Notes: generated from the letters alone by a model not told the origin. A stretch of 64,000 nt of DNA from Owenia fusiformis (GCA_903813345.2 CAIIXF020000003.1:1167621-1231620); one strand, 5' to 3'; numbered from the stretch's first letter, positions 33,961-45,091 are shown. Made by a program: numbers and translations.

Positions 33961-35825
33961 TGATTATCTCATTGAAGGCCATAAGGGCACCCTGATACTC
34001 CATTGATTGTGAGCAATCCTCATGGTTCTTGCTACATGTGTGCACAGGAGGAGTTTGGCCATCATCTGCACATATGGCTCAGATGATAAAGTAGCTGTTA
34101 AGGATGATGATATTGAGAATTTTCAAGGTTCTTTGTCCAATGACAATTGCAACCTCACATTTGGCATTATATGTATGCTTATGGGACCTCTTACACCAAC
34201 CACCTTCTAGGTATATGTATGTGGTTGGTACACGCTATAAAAGTTCAATCAATCATTATTGTTGCATAGCATATGATACATATCCCGGAGTATGTTGTTG
34301 AAAAGAACTCCGTAAATAGAAATATTGTATGTTTAATAAATACAGTGGAACTAAGTAGAACACCACTGTTAGTAGAACACATCACAAGTGGAACAATGTT
34401 TTGAAAGTCCAATGTCCCATCTACACCATGTTAATGAACCTCTGTAAGTGGAACAATTCTAAAGAAAAAATAACAAAAATTCAAACAACAGAAATTACAT
34501 TTATCTCAGCGTCTTAAATAACATCAGTTTAAAGCTTTAATAGTTTGAAAACTCTCCAACCTAGTTTACTTTTAAATTTTCTGTTAAGATAAAAGTAACT
34601 TGGGGTTATTCTGAGTGTGACAACATCTGAGATTTGTGACATGCCTGTCATAAAACAATCTATAATCAATACACAACTTCCAGACCTTCAGTTTCTGCTG
34701 AAATTATGAAGGCCTACATGATGTAGTTGGTGCTTCACAGCTTGGAACATCATCTTCCATAGAAAATGCCTCAACACCAAGGCTAAAATCATCAGTCTCA
34801 TTATTCTGATTGGCCATGTCCACAAAAGCTTTCCCTTTTCTAACCAAATTACCTTTGACATCTTATTCTACATTAATTTGTTGATGCACCTTCCAGTTCA
34901 AAAGTCCCCCCTTTGATCAAGAAATTGTTGACGAGCTTTAATGTTATTTAAAAATTTATGCTTCCATATTTTAATGTGTTCACTGTTTTTTTCTATCTAA
35001 ATAATCATTCACTTCTTGTACTTTGATGTTGTATTTGTCTTCCTCATCATCATTTAAAGTTTACTGCGCAGGCAGTTTTGTGGCAATTAATTTACAAATG
35101 AGTACAACTTTAGCATTCTGCTTTTTCCTTTGTTTGTTGGCCCATTTTAAGATCTTCTTAGCCATTTTGACGGGTTTAGATTTTCTGTGAATGTCCTTGT
35201 CCCCTATTTGACATATGAATGCATCAAAATCAGATACTGGTTCAGTTTTTAAAGTTTTCATTTTTGCACCACCAAAACAAGGATTTAAGATTTCTAGGAT
35301 AACCTTTTTTCCCCTCCACCTTCGGCTTAGATTTTGTAAAAACATACACTACTAGTATTGTTGAGCCTACATGACAGTTGCCAGATAGTTAGGCGTGGCC
35401 TCCAGTGTTATGTACAGTCCCAGGGCCCTTAATGAAAGCATGAACCTTCTGGTACAGACACACAAACAACCAGGTTCTAGCGAATCTGTCTATTGAACTG
35501 AGTAAGCTCTATCAGAATCAAAGAATAGCAGTATTGAAGTCCTAGTATAAGATTCTTGGCGACATGTTTTTAATCAACATCCTATGTGTTTCAGGTAGAT
35601 GCTGATATGAAGCTGATAGGAATGAGTGCAGAATGTGCTGTAACCTGAAAACAATTTAACAGCATGACATTTATGCAGGGTTTAAGAAAATTGTCAATCA
35701 CGCCTAATGCGTGAGGGTTGACAGGGCATCAGATTGGCACCAACATTGGATGCACAGACAGAATTCGCAGTTGCACCGATTGTCCTAGTATCAATCTAAT
35801 GCTCAAATTGATGCACCGATTCAAC
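33961..35825. repeat. Tandem duplication, copy 1 (about 1.87 kb)
   Basis: Begins TGATTATCTCATTGAAGGCC and ends ATGCACCGATTCAAC, abutting copy 2 directly. It contains the plus-strand MVLATCVHRRSLAIICTYG frame and a broken SGNH-like frame on the minus strand (35061-35345). It retains about 40 bp near 34870 that copy 2 lacks. Confidence 0.85.
35061..35345 (-). pseudogene. SGNH-like ORF, broken copy
   Basis: Encodes the central part of the same protein as at 36680-37156 (FGGAKMKTLKTEPVSDFDAF ICQIGDKDI, KMAKKILKWANKQRKKQ). It has lost a coding segment near its N-terminus and runs into a frameshift after KVVLICKLIATK. See the better copy for the reading. Confidence 0.45.
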
Positions 35826-37635
35826 TGATTATCTCATTGAAGGCCATAAGGGCACCCTGATACTCCATTGATTGTGAGGAATCCTCATGGTTCTTGCTAC
35901 ATGTGTGCACAGGAGGAGTTTGGCCATCATCTGCACATATAGCTCAGATGATATTGAGAATTTTTGTGATTCTCTGTCCAATGACAATTACAACCTCACC
36001 TTTGGCATTATATGTATGCTTATGGGACCTCTTACACCATCTAGGTATATGTATGTAGTTGGTACACGCTATAAAAGTTCAATCAATCATTATTGTTGCA
36101 TAGCATATGATACATATCCCGGAGTATGTTGTTGAAAAGAACTCCGTAAATAGAAATATTGTATGTTTAATAAATACAGTGGAACTAAGTAGAACACCTC
36201 TGTTAGTAGAACACATCACAAGTGGAACAATGTTTTGAAAGTCCAATGTCCCATCTACACCATGTTAATGAACCTCTGTAAGTGGAACAATTCTAAAGAA
36301 AAAATAACAAAAATTCAAACAACAGAAATTACATTTATCTCAGCGTCTTAAATAACATCAGTTTAAAGCTTTAGTAGTTTGAAAACTCTCCAACCTAGTT
36401 TACTTTTAAATTTTCTGTTAAGATAAAAGTAACTTGGGTTTATTCTGAGTGTGACAACATTTGAGATTTGTGACATAAAACAATCTATAATCAATACACA
36501 ACTTCCAGACCTTCAATTTCTGCTGAAATTATGAAGGCCTACATGATGTAGTTGGTGCTTCACAGCTTGGAACATCATCTTCCATAGAAAATGCCTCAAC
36601 ACCAAGGCTTAAATCATCAGTCTCATTATTCTGATTGGCCATGTCCACAAAAGCTTTCCTTTTTCTAACCAAATTCAGTTCAAAAGTCCCCCCTTTGATC
36701 AAGAAATTGTTGACGAGCTTTAATGTTATTTAAAAATTTATGCTTCCATATTTTAATGTGTTTACTGTTTTTTCTATCTAAATAATCATTCACTTCTTGT
36801 ACTTTGATGTTGTATTTGTCTTCCTCATCATCATTTTTAAGTTTACTGCGCGGGGCAGTTTTGTGGCAATTAAATTTACAAATGAGTACAACTTTAGCAT
36901 TCTGCTTTTTCCTTTGTTTGTTGGCCCATTTTAAGATCTGCTTAGCCATTTTGACGGGTTTAGATTTTCTGTGAATGTCCTTGTCCCCTATTTGACATAT
37001 CAATGCATCAAAATCAGATACTGATTCAGTTTTTAAAGTTTTCATTTTTGCACCACCAAAACAAGGAAATACAATCTTACAATCCTTTAGTCTAAGATTT
37101 CTAGGATAACCTTTCTTCCCCTCCACCTTCGGCTTAGATTTTGTAAAAACATACACTACTAGTATTGTTGAGCCTACATGACAGTTGCCAGATAGTTAGG
37201 CGTGGCCTCCAGTGTTATGTACAGTCCCAGGGCCCTTAATGAAAGCATGAACCTTCTGGTACAGACACACAAACAACCAGGTTCTAGCGAATCTGTCTAT
37301 TGAACTGAGTAAGCTCTATCAGAATCAAAGAATAGCAGTATTGAAGTCCTAGTATAAGATTCTTGCGACATGTTTTTAATCCACAAACATCCTATGTGTT
37401 TCAGGTAGATGCTGATATGAAGCTGATAGGAATGAGTGCAGAATGTGCTGTAACCTGAAAACAATTTAACAGCATGACATTGATGCAGGGTTTAAGAAAA
37501 TTGTCAATCACGCCTAATGCGTGAGGGTTGACAGGGCATCAGATTGGCACCAACATTGGATGCACAGACAGAATTCGCAGTTGCACCGATTGTCCTAGTA
37601 TCAATCTAATGCTCAAATTGATGCACCGATTCAAC
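35826..37635. repeat. Tandem duplication, copy 2
   Basis: Begins and ends with the same sequences as copy 1, and matches it apart from a few substitutions and small indels. It retains about 30 bp in the SGNH-like ORF that copy 1 lost. The plus-strand frame is shortened by a 30-bp deletion relative to copy 1. Divergence is low, so the duplication is recent. Confidence 0.85.
36680..37156 (-). CDS. SGNH-hydrolase-like ORF
   Basis: A 158-codon frame. After a basic leader (KSKPKVEGKKGYPRNLRLKD) it reads CKIVFPCFGGAKMKTL, SDFDALICQIGDKDIHRKSK, ILKWANKQRKKQNAKVVLIC and YNIKVQEVNDYLDRKN, then KIWKHKFLNNIKARQQFLDQ RG. The layout matches SGNH-like domains carried by invertebrate retroelements and repeat genes: a PGG-like loop, then a strand with GxND (here GDKD), a helix, a KVV strand and a final segment near D-G-HLN. 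The GxND Asn is Lys and the final His is not evident, so hydrolase activity is doubtful. It begins with MYVFTKSK at 37156. Confidence 0.4.
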   Translation of the reverse strand: MYVFTKSKPKVEGKKGYPRNLRLKDCKIVFPCFGGAKMKTLKTESVSDFDALICQIGDKDIHRKSKPVKMAKQILKWANKQRKKQNAKVVLICKFNCHKTAPRSKLKNDDEEDKYNIKVQEVNDYLDRKNSKHIKIWKHKFLNNIKARQQFLDQRGDF

Positions 37636-37767
37636 ATGCCGATCAAACTGGATGCACCAGGGTTCACTGAGAAAATGTTAACCTTTTACTTTTGTAGATA
37701 ATTGAATTGCATTTTGATCAAACCGTTTTTGTAAAATGTAAGTAAGTACTAACAACTTCCTTTGTAA

Positions 37768-38058
37768 TTAGCATAACCCCTCATATGTTCTTCTCTCATG
37801 CTTTGATAGATGCTCTCTCTCGCAACTAGCCAAGTGGATGCAGTATATATCTTGAAGTTTGTCACCATCCTTCTCAGCCACGATGCCCAGGCACACCACC
37901 CTCATGCTGATTTTCTCATTCCGAAGTGCTCCAACAATTCTTTTTAGAGAATGCATCTCTTTCAGAACACAAAGAGCTGGAAGTGCCATGCTTATGTCCA
38001 TCGAGCCAAGCCCCTTGATATCAATCCCTGGTGTATGACATGTGGGAGAAGAACACAC
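37768..38058 (-). CDS. Unidentified 96-codon ORF
   Basis: Reads MCSSPTCHTPGIDIKGLGSM, LPALCVLKEMHSLKRIVGAL, ISMRVVCLGIVAEKDGDKLQ, DIYCIHLASCEREHLSKHER. The alternation of hydrophobic strands and charged helices looks like a folded protein. A donor-like GCTGA/GTAAGT lies at its upstream border. It lies downstream of the RAG1-N-like ORF on the same strand, but no link can be shown. Family unknown. Confidence 0.35.
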   Translation of the reverse strand: MCSSPTCHTPGIDIKGLGSMDISMALPALCVLKEMHSLKRIVGALRNEKISMRVVCLGIVAEKDGDKLQDIYCIHLASCEREHLSKHERRTYEGLC

Positions 38059-38717
38059 TTACTCAGCATTGTCTGCTTGGCAGTAAACCAAATAAAGTTC
38101 CTTCCATTGTCTACATCCAGAACTCTGACTGGTCATTTGACTTTAGGTAGTCCAGGGAGAACTGCCCAAATAAAGGCACTGCTACTAACAGTACTAGCTG
38201 TACTAATCTTTTCCCTGGGCCTTGGTAATAAAAGCAATTAACAATCAATTATATTTTACATGGATTTATTTCAAATAGGTACCTACATATTAACAATGGT
38301 AAATTTTACCATGGTTTTTGTTTTAACAGCTATTGGCTATTATACAGATGCTTCAAATGAATCAATGAGAGATTATTCCCAATGTTTCCATTCATTATGC
38401 TGCCAAATTTTGGTTTCTGAGTTTTTTTTGCCTCTATGCACTCAGCTGTACTAGTGTACATTTCAAACAGCATTAGTATACAATCTTTACCAGGTGTGGG
38501 GGTAGCTTTGTTGCATTTCGCTCGAATAAACCTGTGTACCTCAATGTTCCTCAAAATGTACTTTTATACTAAATATTCCCTTTCCTTGTGCAATAACAGT
38601 CTATATAGTCATTTCAGTATACCACGCTAATATCTCTCTCCTTTTCTGGCTGACAAAAGAATACAAAATATTTGAAAATAATCTAGCTGACTTGCAAAGC
38701 ATGTCAGCTTTATATTA

Positions 38718-39512
38718 TTATATGTCAATTATATTCATCTCTTTAAAAGAGAGTATTTTGAACTCAGGTGTGGTATCCATTGATGTTATTGAACTGTCAT
38801 CATTATGTTTATTACTTGTATGGAGTAAAATCTCAGGTGTGGTATCAATTGATGTTATTGAACTGTCATCATTATGTTTATTACTTGTATGGAGTAAAAT
38901 CTCAGGTGTGGTATCAATTGATGTTATTGAACTGTCATCATTATGTTTACTTGTATGGAGTACAATCTCAGGGGTGGTATCAATTGATGTTATTGAACTG
39001 TCATCATTATGTTTACTTGTATGGAGTACAATCTCAGGGGTGGTATCAATTGATGTTATTGAACTGTCATCATTATGTTTACTTGTATGGAGTACAATCT
39101 CAGGTGTGGTATCCATTGATGTTATTGAACTGCCATCATTATGCTGAATTTCATCTGTTTGAGAATCAAGACCTTTACTCTTTTTTGGTCTTCCTGCAAT
39201 TTTCCTATCCTCATACTTAATACAAAGGCTACAACTTCTTCGAGTATGTTCTTTGAAGTTAAAGAGTTTAAATGACTTTTTGTTTTTTGATCTATGGGCA
39301 TTGCACATTATCTTATAACATGTTTGACATATTTTTTTGGGGTGTATGTCACCAACATCTTTACTTATATCAATTTCATAGTATTCTAACATCATTCTTT
39401 GGAATCGTTCACAATAGAATGGCTTTTTCTTATAGCGTATATCCGATCCCTTTTGTGCCCTTTCTCCACAGATTCGACATGTATTATCTAAATACATTTC
39501 ATGGTTTTCCAT
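38718..39512 (-). CDS. RAG1-N-terminus-like zinc protein with tandem repeats
   Basis: A 264-codon ORF with ATG at 39512. Residues 12-97 carry CRICG (C12, C15), YEIDISKDVGDIHPKKICQT C (H57, C62, C65) and HTRRSCSLC (H89, C94, C97), then GRPKK. This order (CxxC, IDV-x2-DV-x2-IHPxxxCxxC, HxxxxCxxC, GRP) is that of the zinc region in the RAG1 N-terminus. It also occurs in the N-RAG-TP mobile elements described from molluscs. Residues about 123-245 are five tandem units, HNDDSSITSIDTTPEIVLHT S, of 22-23 residues plus a partial sixth. The tail ends EFKILSFKEMNIIDI. No RING finger or transposase part follows. The frame is undamaged, so it may still be expressed, as a stand-alone protein or as the first exon of a transposon. 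Confidence 0.6.
   Translation of the reverse strand: MENHEMYLDNTCRICGERAQKGSDIRYKKKPFYCERFQRMMLEYYEIDISKDVGDIHPKKICQTCYKIMCNAHRSKNKKSFKLFNFKEHTRRSCSLCIKYEDRKIAGRPKKSKGLDSQTDEIQHNDGSSITSMDTTPEIVLHTSKHNDDSSITSIDTTPEIVLHTSKHNDDSSITSIDTTPEIVLHTSKHNDDSSITSIDTTPEILLHTSNKHNDDSSITSIDTTPEILLHTSNKHNDDSSITSMDTTPEFKILSFKEMNIIDI
38762..39150. repeat. 66/69-bp coding minisatellite
   Basis: GTGGTATCAATTGATGTTAT plus TGAACTGTCATCATTATG recurs every 66 or 69 bp. The two copies nearest 38760 carry an extra TTA triplet (TTATTACTTG versus TTACTTG). All changes are in multiples of three, which fits selection for the minus-strand frame. The plus strand is open in two frames through the array as a by-product. Confidence 0.85.
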
Positions 39513-40156
39513 TGTGATAATTTGTAATCAATAGTTAATTGATGCAATCTTGAAAGTTTTGAAGAAATATTACATTGTCCTGTAAAGTACTTTAAGCATA
39601 CATAGCTATTAATTATAACAGTTTAGATCCAGCTAATTTTATACTGTAAGTACATTCCTTTGATTCTCGCTCTTTCACTGTTGATTAAGATCTGAGTCAG
39701 AAATATTCCTGTTATAGTTTTAATCCTTGTTCTCTGCACTTTAAAATGATGTAACTTTTATTGAAATAAAATTCTGATCTTTATCTGAAATTTCACTTTT
39801 AATACCATGCTTGTGATCAGCTGATATAAAGTAAACCTCCTAATTTGAACAACCTATATCTTTAAAACTATAGCACCTACTTAGAGTTTTGTAATTCTAG
39901 GAAGTGTGGAACATATCAAAGTAATGGCCTGTTAATTAATTTGTTGACAGATAAGACTAGAATGTTCAGAGAAATGGAGAGAAAGTTGGGGAGTAGGATA
40001 TTCTTTGAGCCAGGTTTAATGCCAGAGCTGGCTTCTGCTAGCAGCAGCAGATCCAGATGTTGTGATTAATGGCTTTTGAGTTTGACATTAATGTTGGCCA
40101 ATTTTACAGGATTTGCAGTACTGTGTGTGATATATATGGGATAATAGTACATGAAC

Positions 40157-40854
40157 CTGTGATACTTTGCCTTCTATGTTAATTCTCATATTTTTAGGCG
40201 AGTGGAGCGCTTCATTTACTGGGGTGGTTTGATTAGCATGAAGAAAGGAAATTTGTTGGTCAGTGTAATCAAACTTTATAGTGTCCATCACCTTAAATAA
40301 ATAAAAAATAAATTAGATAATGGCAACTCCGCGGAGTAGCAAATCCCAACGAACAAAATATCAATTACCGAATTCCAATCAATTTTACTCATTACTTTGG
40401 TTAAGATTGAAAAATTTAGACTTTAGAATTGCGAATTCCCGCAAAGCAGCCATTTTGAATTTTCATGATAGACATGATAAAAAGATTTTGAACATATAAT
40501 GTACTCACAAAATATTTTTTTCATATTTACCACCTCCGGATTTATTCTCTCAACAAAAAATATTTGCCTGAAAGTTCAAATAAGCTTCTTTCTCAACTGC
40601 CTGTGTGACAACATCTTGCCAGATTGGCTCCAGGGCTGTTGTGATGTGGGTTATCTCATGTGACAAATAAACATCTAGGTATGCTTTCCTGGATGCCACA
40701 AGAGTCTCAAATAAAGCCCGTTCTTTTTCATGGAGGCTGTTACATATAATGTTACACCAGTCTTCTACATTGACATGATCAGAAGGCGCTCCTGGTGCAA
40801 GTTGTTCTAATGGCATGTATGGGTCTTCAAAATCATCTTCGTTATTATTCCTCT
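40157..40854 (-). CDS. Two-exon gene, paralogue of the SGNH gene at 61 kb
   Basis: Exon a (about 40854-40531) encodes NNNEDDFEDPYMPLEQLAPG, SDHVNVEDWCNIICNSLHEK, AYLDVYLSHEITHITTALEP, VTQAVEKEAYLNFQANI. A one-base insertion in the A6 run at 40555-40560 breaks it before ERINPE(V) and a GTAAAT donor at 40530. Exon b (40291-40157), after a TTTATTTAAG acceptor, encodes 45 codons in phase 0: MDTIKFDYTDQQISFLHANQ, INIEGKVSQ, ending CAG/GTTCAT. The first 35 residues of exon a recur at 61.05-60.95 kb. No family recognised. INIEGKVSQ hints at a beta-strand domain. It is probably part of an uncharacterised repeat gene. Confidence 0.5.
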
Positions 40855-40859
40855 AAAGA

Positions 40860-41890
40860 TGATCACACCCAAGGAAGCTTGATACAAAATATTTGAAAAG
40901 GTCATCTATTACTGAATTTATTCAGGTCTGCTTACCATCTTTGCACTAATGTTGAATAAAGTTGCAATATGGGGGTAGGGGTCACAACTTTCCACCTCCA
41001 TCCAGAATATTAACAGGGCTTTCATTTTGGAACTTTTTTGTGTTCTTTACATGTTGTAGGTATTTTGGACATGATTCGGACATCAGTTTTTCCAAATAAA
41101 TGTAGATCATCTGGCATTCAGTGCCTGTAAAAAACAGTTTCACCTATGACATAAAATTTTTTGATCCTGTGATCCAATACAGATGGGTGGTGGCAGTTTC
41201 AGTATTTTCACCTTCCTTCTTCACAGCGCATAATGTAGGCCTATGTCATTGTAACATTTCATTTATCAATATGTTTTTATAAAGAATATAGTTCATGCGA
41301 TATCGATGATGGTTTGTTACGATCAATTGTCTATTAAATCAAAATGAAAACAATTGCTAAAGTTTATCTCATAAACATGGATATGAAAATATGAAAGACT
41401 GCTATGCACCTTTAATGAATATAAATATTAATTGGTGTTGATAACACTACCGGTCTCTTATACTGTTATGAATTAAGATTATTGAAAAACATTATCTCCA
41501 TCGCTAACTGGTTAGGCCTATACTTTTGCCCGGGCTCATTTTAATTCTAATATTACTTAACCATGAGTTTCATGAATTAACCATGAGTCAACTTATTAAA
41601 TGTCGAAGATAAGTGTATGAACGGAAAAGTCCATTCTAAGTATATTGTTTTTCCAACTTTCCATGTATCATGCCATCATAGAGTATCATCATTGAGGTAT
41701 AGTACTACTAGTCTTCAGATATCCTGAAAACAGAAAATATACTAAATCTAGTTGTACAATTGTTGTAAGATTATGCTGAAGTAAATCCAATCAGCAAACG
41801 TTGTAACGTTCCAAACAATCTATTCGCGGCTTCTAGTAATCTATTTTGGAAAAGAAAATTAAGATGTAATCCTTATGCTCGAATTTACAT
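40860..41890. other. No recognisable gene
   Basis: AT-rich non-coding sequence between two exon groups on the minus strand. Nothing supported. Confidence 0.4.
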
Positions 41891-41892
41891 GG

Positions 41893-42076
41893 TCATTGAG
41901 AACCTTGAATGATGGGAAAGTTAGCCTCTTTTTTTGGTGCTTTGGTTGGTAGACTGTCCGTCAGTGATTTGGGGAATTTCGCAAAAAGTGGACCAGCCAA
42001 CTCTCTTTCAGCTTTAACGTAGGTGTCATATAATTCTCTGAGTCCTCTCAGGTCTTTAAACCTGCGACTGCAACAC
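41893..42076 (-). CDS. Candidate terminal exon
   Basis: After a CTTGGCATAG acceptor the frame reads CCSRRFKDLRGLRELYDTYV, KAERELAGPLFAKFPKSLTD, PTKAPKKEANFPIIQGSQ and a stop. The composition is protein-like and the codon frame is clean for 61 codons. It lies downstream of the piggyBac-like fragment on the same strand and could be its last exon, though it lacks the CxxC ribbon of typical piggyBac C-termini. Confidence 0.35.
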
Positions 42077-42189
42077 CTATGCCAAGAAGTTAAGAACTAT
42101 TTGGGACACTTACACAAGTCCTATGATAAATAATTGATTTCCGTCACAAATACCTCAGATATACTAGTGTTTTGATTTGGAACAATAGA

Positions 42190-42545
42190 GGAATTAAGAG
42201 TGAATTAGAGTTCTAGTCTGACATTCCATTAATGAAACCAACGCCTCTGCTGTCTGACCCCTTTCCATGTAATGTAGACATAATATATCCACTACCAGAT
42301 TCAATGTGACTTGCCATTGATGCAAGTTCAGTTTCAATCAATCCCCGCAGGACTCTATCCAGCAGGGCAAATCATCTCCCTTCAAACGATTATAGTGTAA
42401 CAATTCTAACAGACCCAGTTGCGTTCCAACAATAAACCCCAATTGCGTTTTCAAGATAGAGATAGAAGCTGTTTAGCATCATCCTCTGGAGGATGTTAAA
42501 AGCTGCCTTCTCCCAGGATCTTGCATTTCTCCTCTCGCCAAATTA
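42190..42545 (-). pseudogene. PiggyBac-like transposase C-terminal fragment
   Basis: The frame ARSWEKAAFNILQRMMLNSF YLYLENA resembles the Kxx(W/F)xxxxxxxxRMxLNSFxxY helix that follows the DDD core in piggyBac-derived transposases. After a stop, a further stretch reads FALLDRVLRGLIETELASMA SHIESGSGYIMS in another frame. No catalytic Asp block is visible upstream, so assignment rests on one helix. Confidence 0.3.
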
Positions 42546-43486
42546 AGTGTACATCATGGCATCATTTGAGTTCACACCTGCTTTAAATCTATCAGGGATA
42601 TCAGAAATCAATGAAATGTGTACACTATATATAATAAATGGGTAGCAATTTTTTTCGAAAAATATCTAAGATCTGCATTTTTAACCCATATTGTTTATGT
42701 AACTTAAGTGAGGAATTAAATTGATGATTTGGTTGTCTTCTATAGTGTATTTATTGCATCAATATTCGTAACATTAATATCTTCGGTTTTTACCCCACGG
42801 AGTAAGTTAAACCGAACATAAACGAAACCAGTAACAACAAATGGTACCTACTATCCCACATATAATTGAATGTCTTACACAACAAATATGTAAGATGCTC
42901 CAAAACTGTATTCGACACGATCAAATATAAATTTGATAAGTATTTTAAATATGTGCGATGCCAAGTACCATTCGTATTGGGTAAACATATTAATTTGTGG
43001 TAAACATATTCATTTGTGGGGTAAGTCACGTGACTTTTTTACGTCAAATATCTCAAAAACGGTGAAAATTTGATGCTGACATATATTGAGCAATTTGTAG
43101 GGAAAGCTTAAATCTAGTATTGATGTTATTCATTGCAAGAAATGATCAAGTATAAGGCAAACTTTGAGAAACTTGCCAATCAGAAAACCTACCATTGACT
43201 TTAAACATGAGAAAGTTTCCTGAAAATGACAGAGTCCTACTTTTTGTCAAATTTTATAGAGTAAACACCAAAAACTGTAATTCCAAGAGCTTTGAAATTT
43301 TCAGAGGACATATGTTGCATATACAGCAACTACTATATGGTATTTGAAAGTTCTCTTTCATCAAAGTGTCTAGTGTTTACAGAAAATTTGACTTTTTGAC
43401 TTCAAAATCAGCAATTTCTCGGAAACCGGGCAAACTCGGGACATGGGAATTTTCAATGTTTTATGAAGTTACAATAGTGGACTTAC

Positions 43487-43912
43487 TTGAAATGAATACA
43501 ATTCTTGCTGGAATGCCTTTGAATCCTTTGTGCGTCACCTCAGTGCCTACGTTGAACAAAGCTTCCCCTTTTGTTGAAGGAACAAGCTGTGAAGTTGCAG
43601 TAACAAGAGTTTCCTGTGTTTGGAAGAAGTGAATAACACTATTCTTCTTGTTTACTGAAAAAGAAAAATCATCAGTGTGTTTATGGAGGCATCGGATCAA
43701 TTCCCCTTTGTTCTTGTCAGAGCTTATGAACTTTTTCCAAGGTGGTACCTGTAGGTTATCCGCAATTTTATAGGTTTTATTGCCCTGTCCACTTCTTATA
43801 AATTGCTCCATTGACTTGGCAGAATGTTCTACATCATACCTGTCAGCAACATCAATGATGGTGCTGGCATTGAATAATCCTGCTGCGTGCTGTAAGGAAT
43901 GTCTGTAACGTT
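43487..43912 (-). CDS. Internal exon of a multi-copy unknown invertebrate family
   Basis: Acceptor TTGCCATGGCAG and donor TCAA/GTAAGT bound a clean exon. It encodes YRHSLQHAAGLFNASTIIDV ADRYDVEHSAKSMEQFIRSG, NKTYKIADNLQVPPWKKFIS SDKNKGELIRCL, HFFQTQETLVTATSQLV, and GFKGIPARIVFIS. I know the DRYxxxxSIKxxEQxxR...PxWKKFxxxxxNKxxLxxFL pattern from large repeat families in amphioxus, hemichordates, corals and oysters. Their function is unknown to me. Intact splice sites and frame suggest a fairly young copy. Flanking exons were not found. Confidence 0.5.
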
Positions 43913-44216
43913 CTGCCATGGCAATGAAAAACAAAACTTTTGGATTCCATAGGTTACGAGGTTCGAGTCAAAGTTACTTCAACTTGGCTTAGTATTTTGA
44001 CAGCAATGTCACCTCTGACCAGGACAAGTCCTTGAGTTCCATATACCAGAACTGACATCTTTAAGTTAGCAAAAACTTGTTTTCTTTTCAACTCACCGCA
44101 GAAATTTGGATATAAAAAGAGGTGCGATCAATTTTATAGTAAATAAAATTTATAAAATAAAATAAAACACGTCTCTTGCATGTCCGTAGTTCAAAAGACT
44201 CAATGGTTTAGGTTTT

Positions 44217-44744
44217 TCAGACTAGTGCTTTACATCTTCTTGTTTCTTCGTTTCTTATTTTAAAGCAACACATGTGTTCGGTTGTGCAGCCTTGAAAGGA
44301 ACTTATGCACCTGAATATAAAATATTTAACATTTATAATTGAACCTGGTTTTGGACTTGGAATGTATGGAACTTTTCCCTGACATTGATAACTGTCCCCA
44401 AAATTTGGAAGAAGGTAACATACTTTGATTATTCTTGACCCCATGTCTCTCTTTCCTTGATGTAGATCCTGCTTCAAGATTTTCATTTGTTTACCAAGCC
44501 CTATGACACGTTCAATGCGGATCCTCTTGGAAGTGACTCGTCTGTCATAAATAACTTCACTTGGCTCAAGCTGGCTTTTACCTTTCAGCATGGTCGGTGT
44601 GTTGATCTGAACCCCCTTTGCTGCAAACAAGTCTTGAACCATTATTCCTCTGTCCGCCATGACTGAGTCCCCCCTTTCTAACATTGTTGGGTCTCCACCT
44701 TGACCTTTGAGTTTGATCTTCAAAATTTTGACTTCACTTGTCAT
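44217..44744 (-). pseudogene. DDE_Tnp_4 / Harbinger-type transposase fragment
   Basis: The frame contains DPTMLERGDSVMADRGIMVQ, FAAKGVQINTPTMLKGKSQL, VIYDRRVTSKRIRIERVIGL, and SRIIKVCYLLPNFG. This is the C-terminal half of the DDE_Tnp_4 domain: the GDSxMADRG loop with a catalytic Asp, LNxPPFLKGK, then RxxxxxRIxVERxIxRxK with the catalytic Glu, and a final CxxLxNF. Glu of IERV is present. The upstream half with the first Asp and any helix-turn-helix are absent, and the C-terminus after LPNFG runs into unrelated sequence. Confidence 0.6.
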
Positions 44745-45091
44745 TTTTGGTCAATCTTTAATAGTTTTTATTTTATGCAAGAACAGTTTTTACGTGGTGT
44801 AGTGATCTTGCATTCAGATTTGTTCGCAAATAGTCTCCATATTGAGCCATGCCTCCCTTCGCTGATCCTGCTGTTTGTGCCGTAGAGGTATCTAATGAGA
44901 TATACTGGCTGAGCTATACGGGTGGACTGAATAATGAAGTAGAGGAGGCAAAGATATTGTTATACAATGATATAACACATTATCAAAATGCAATATTGTT
45001 GTATTCAAAGATGCAAAATTGGAATATGTTGGGTTTAAAAAGTAATAAATGACTAAAAATAGCTAATTACTACTTCAAGTGATCTGGTACT

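Noticed and set aside
38692-39220. Two plus-strand ORFs of about 150 codons
   Set aside because: They are the complement of the 66/69-bp repeat in the RAG1-N-like ORF; the minus frame has an ATG and zinc motifs outside the array.
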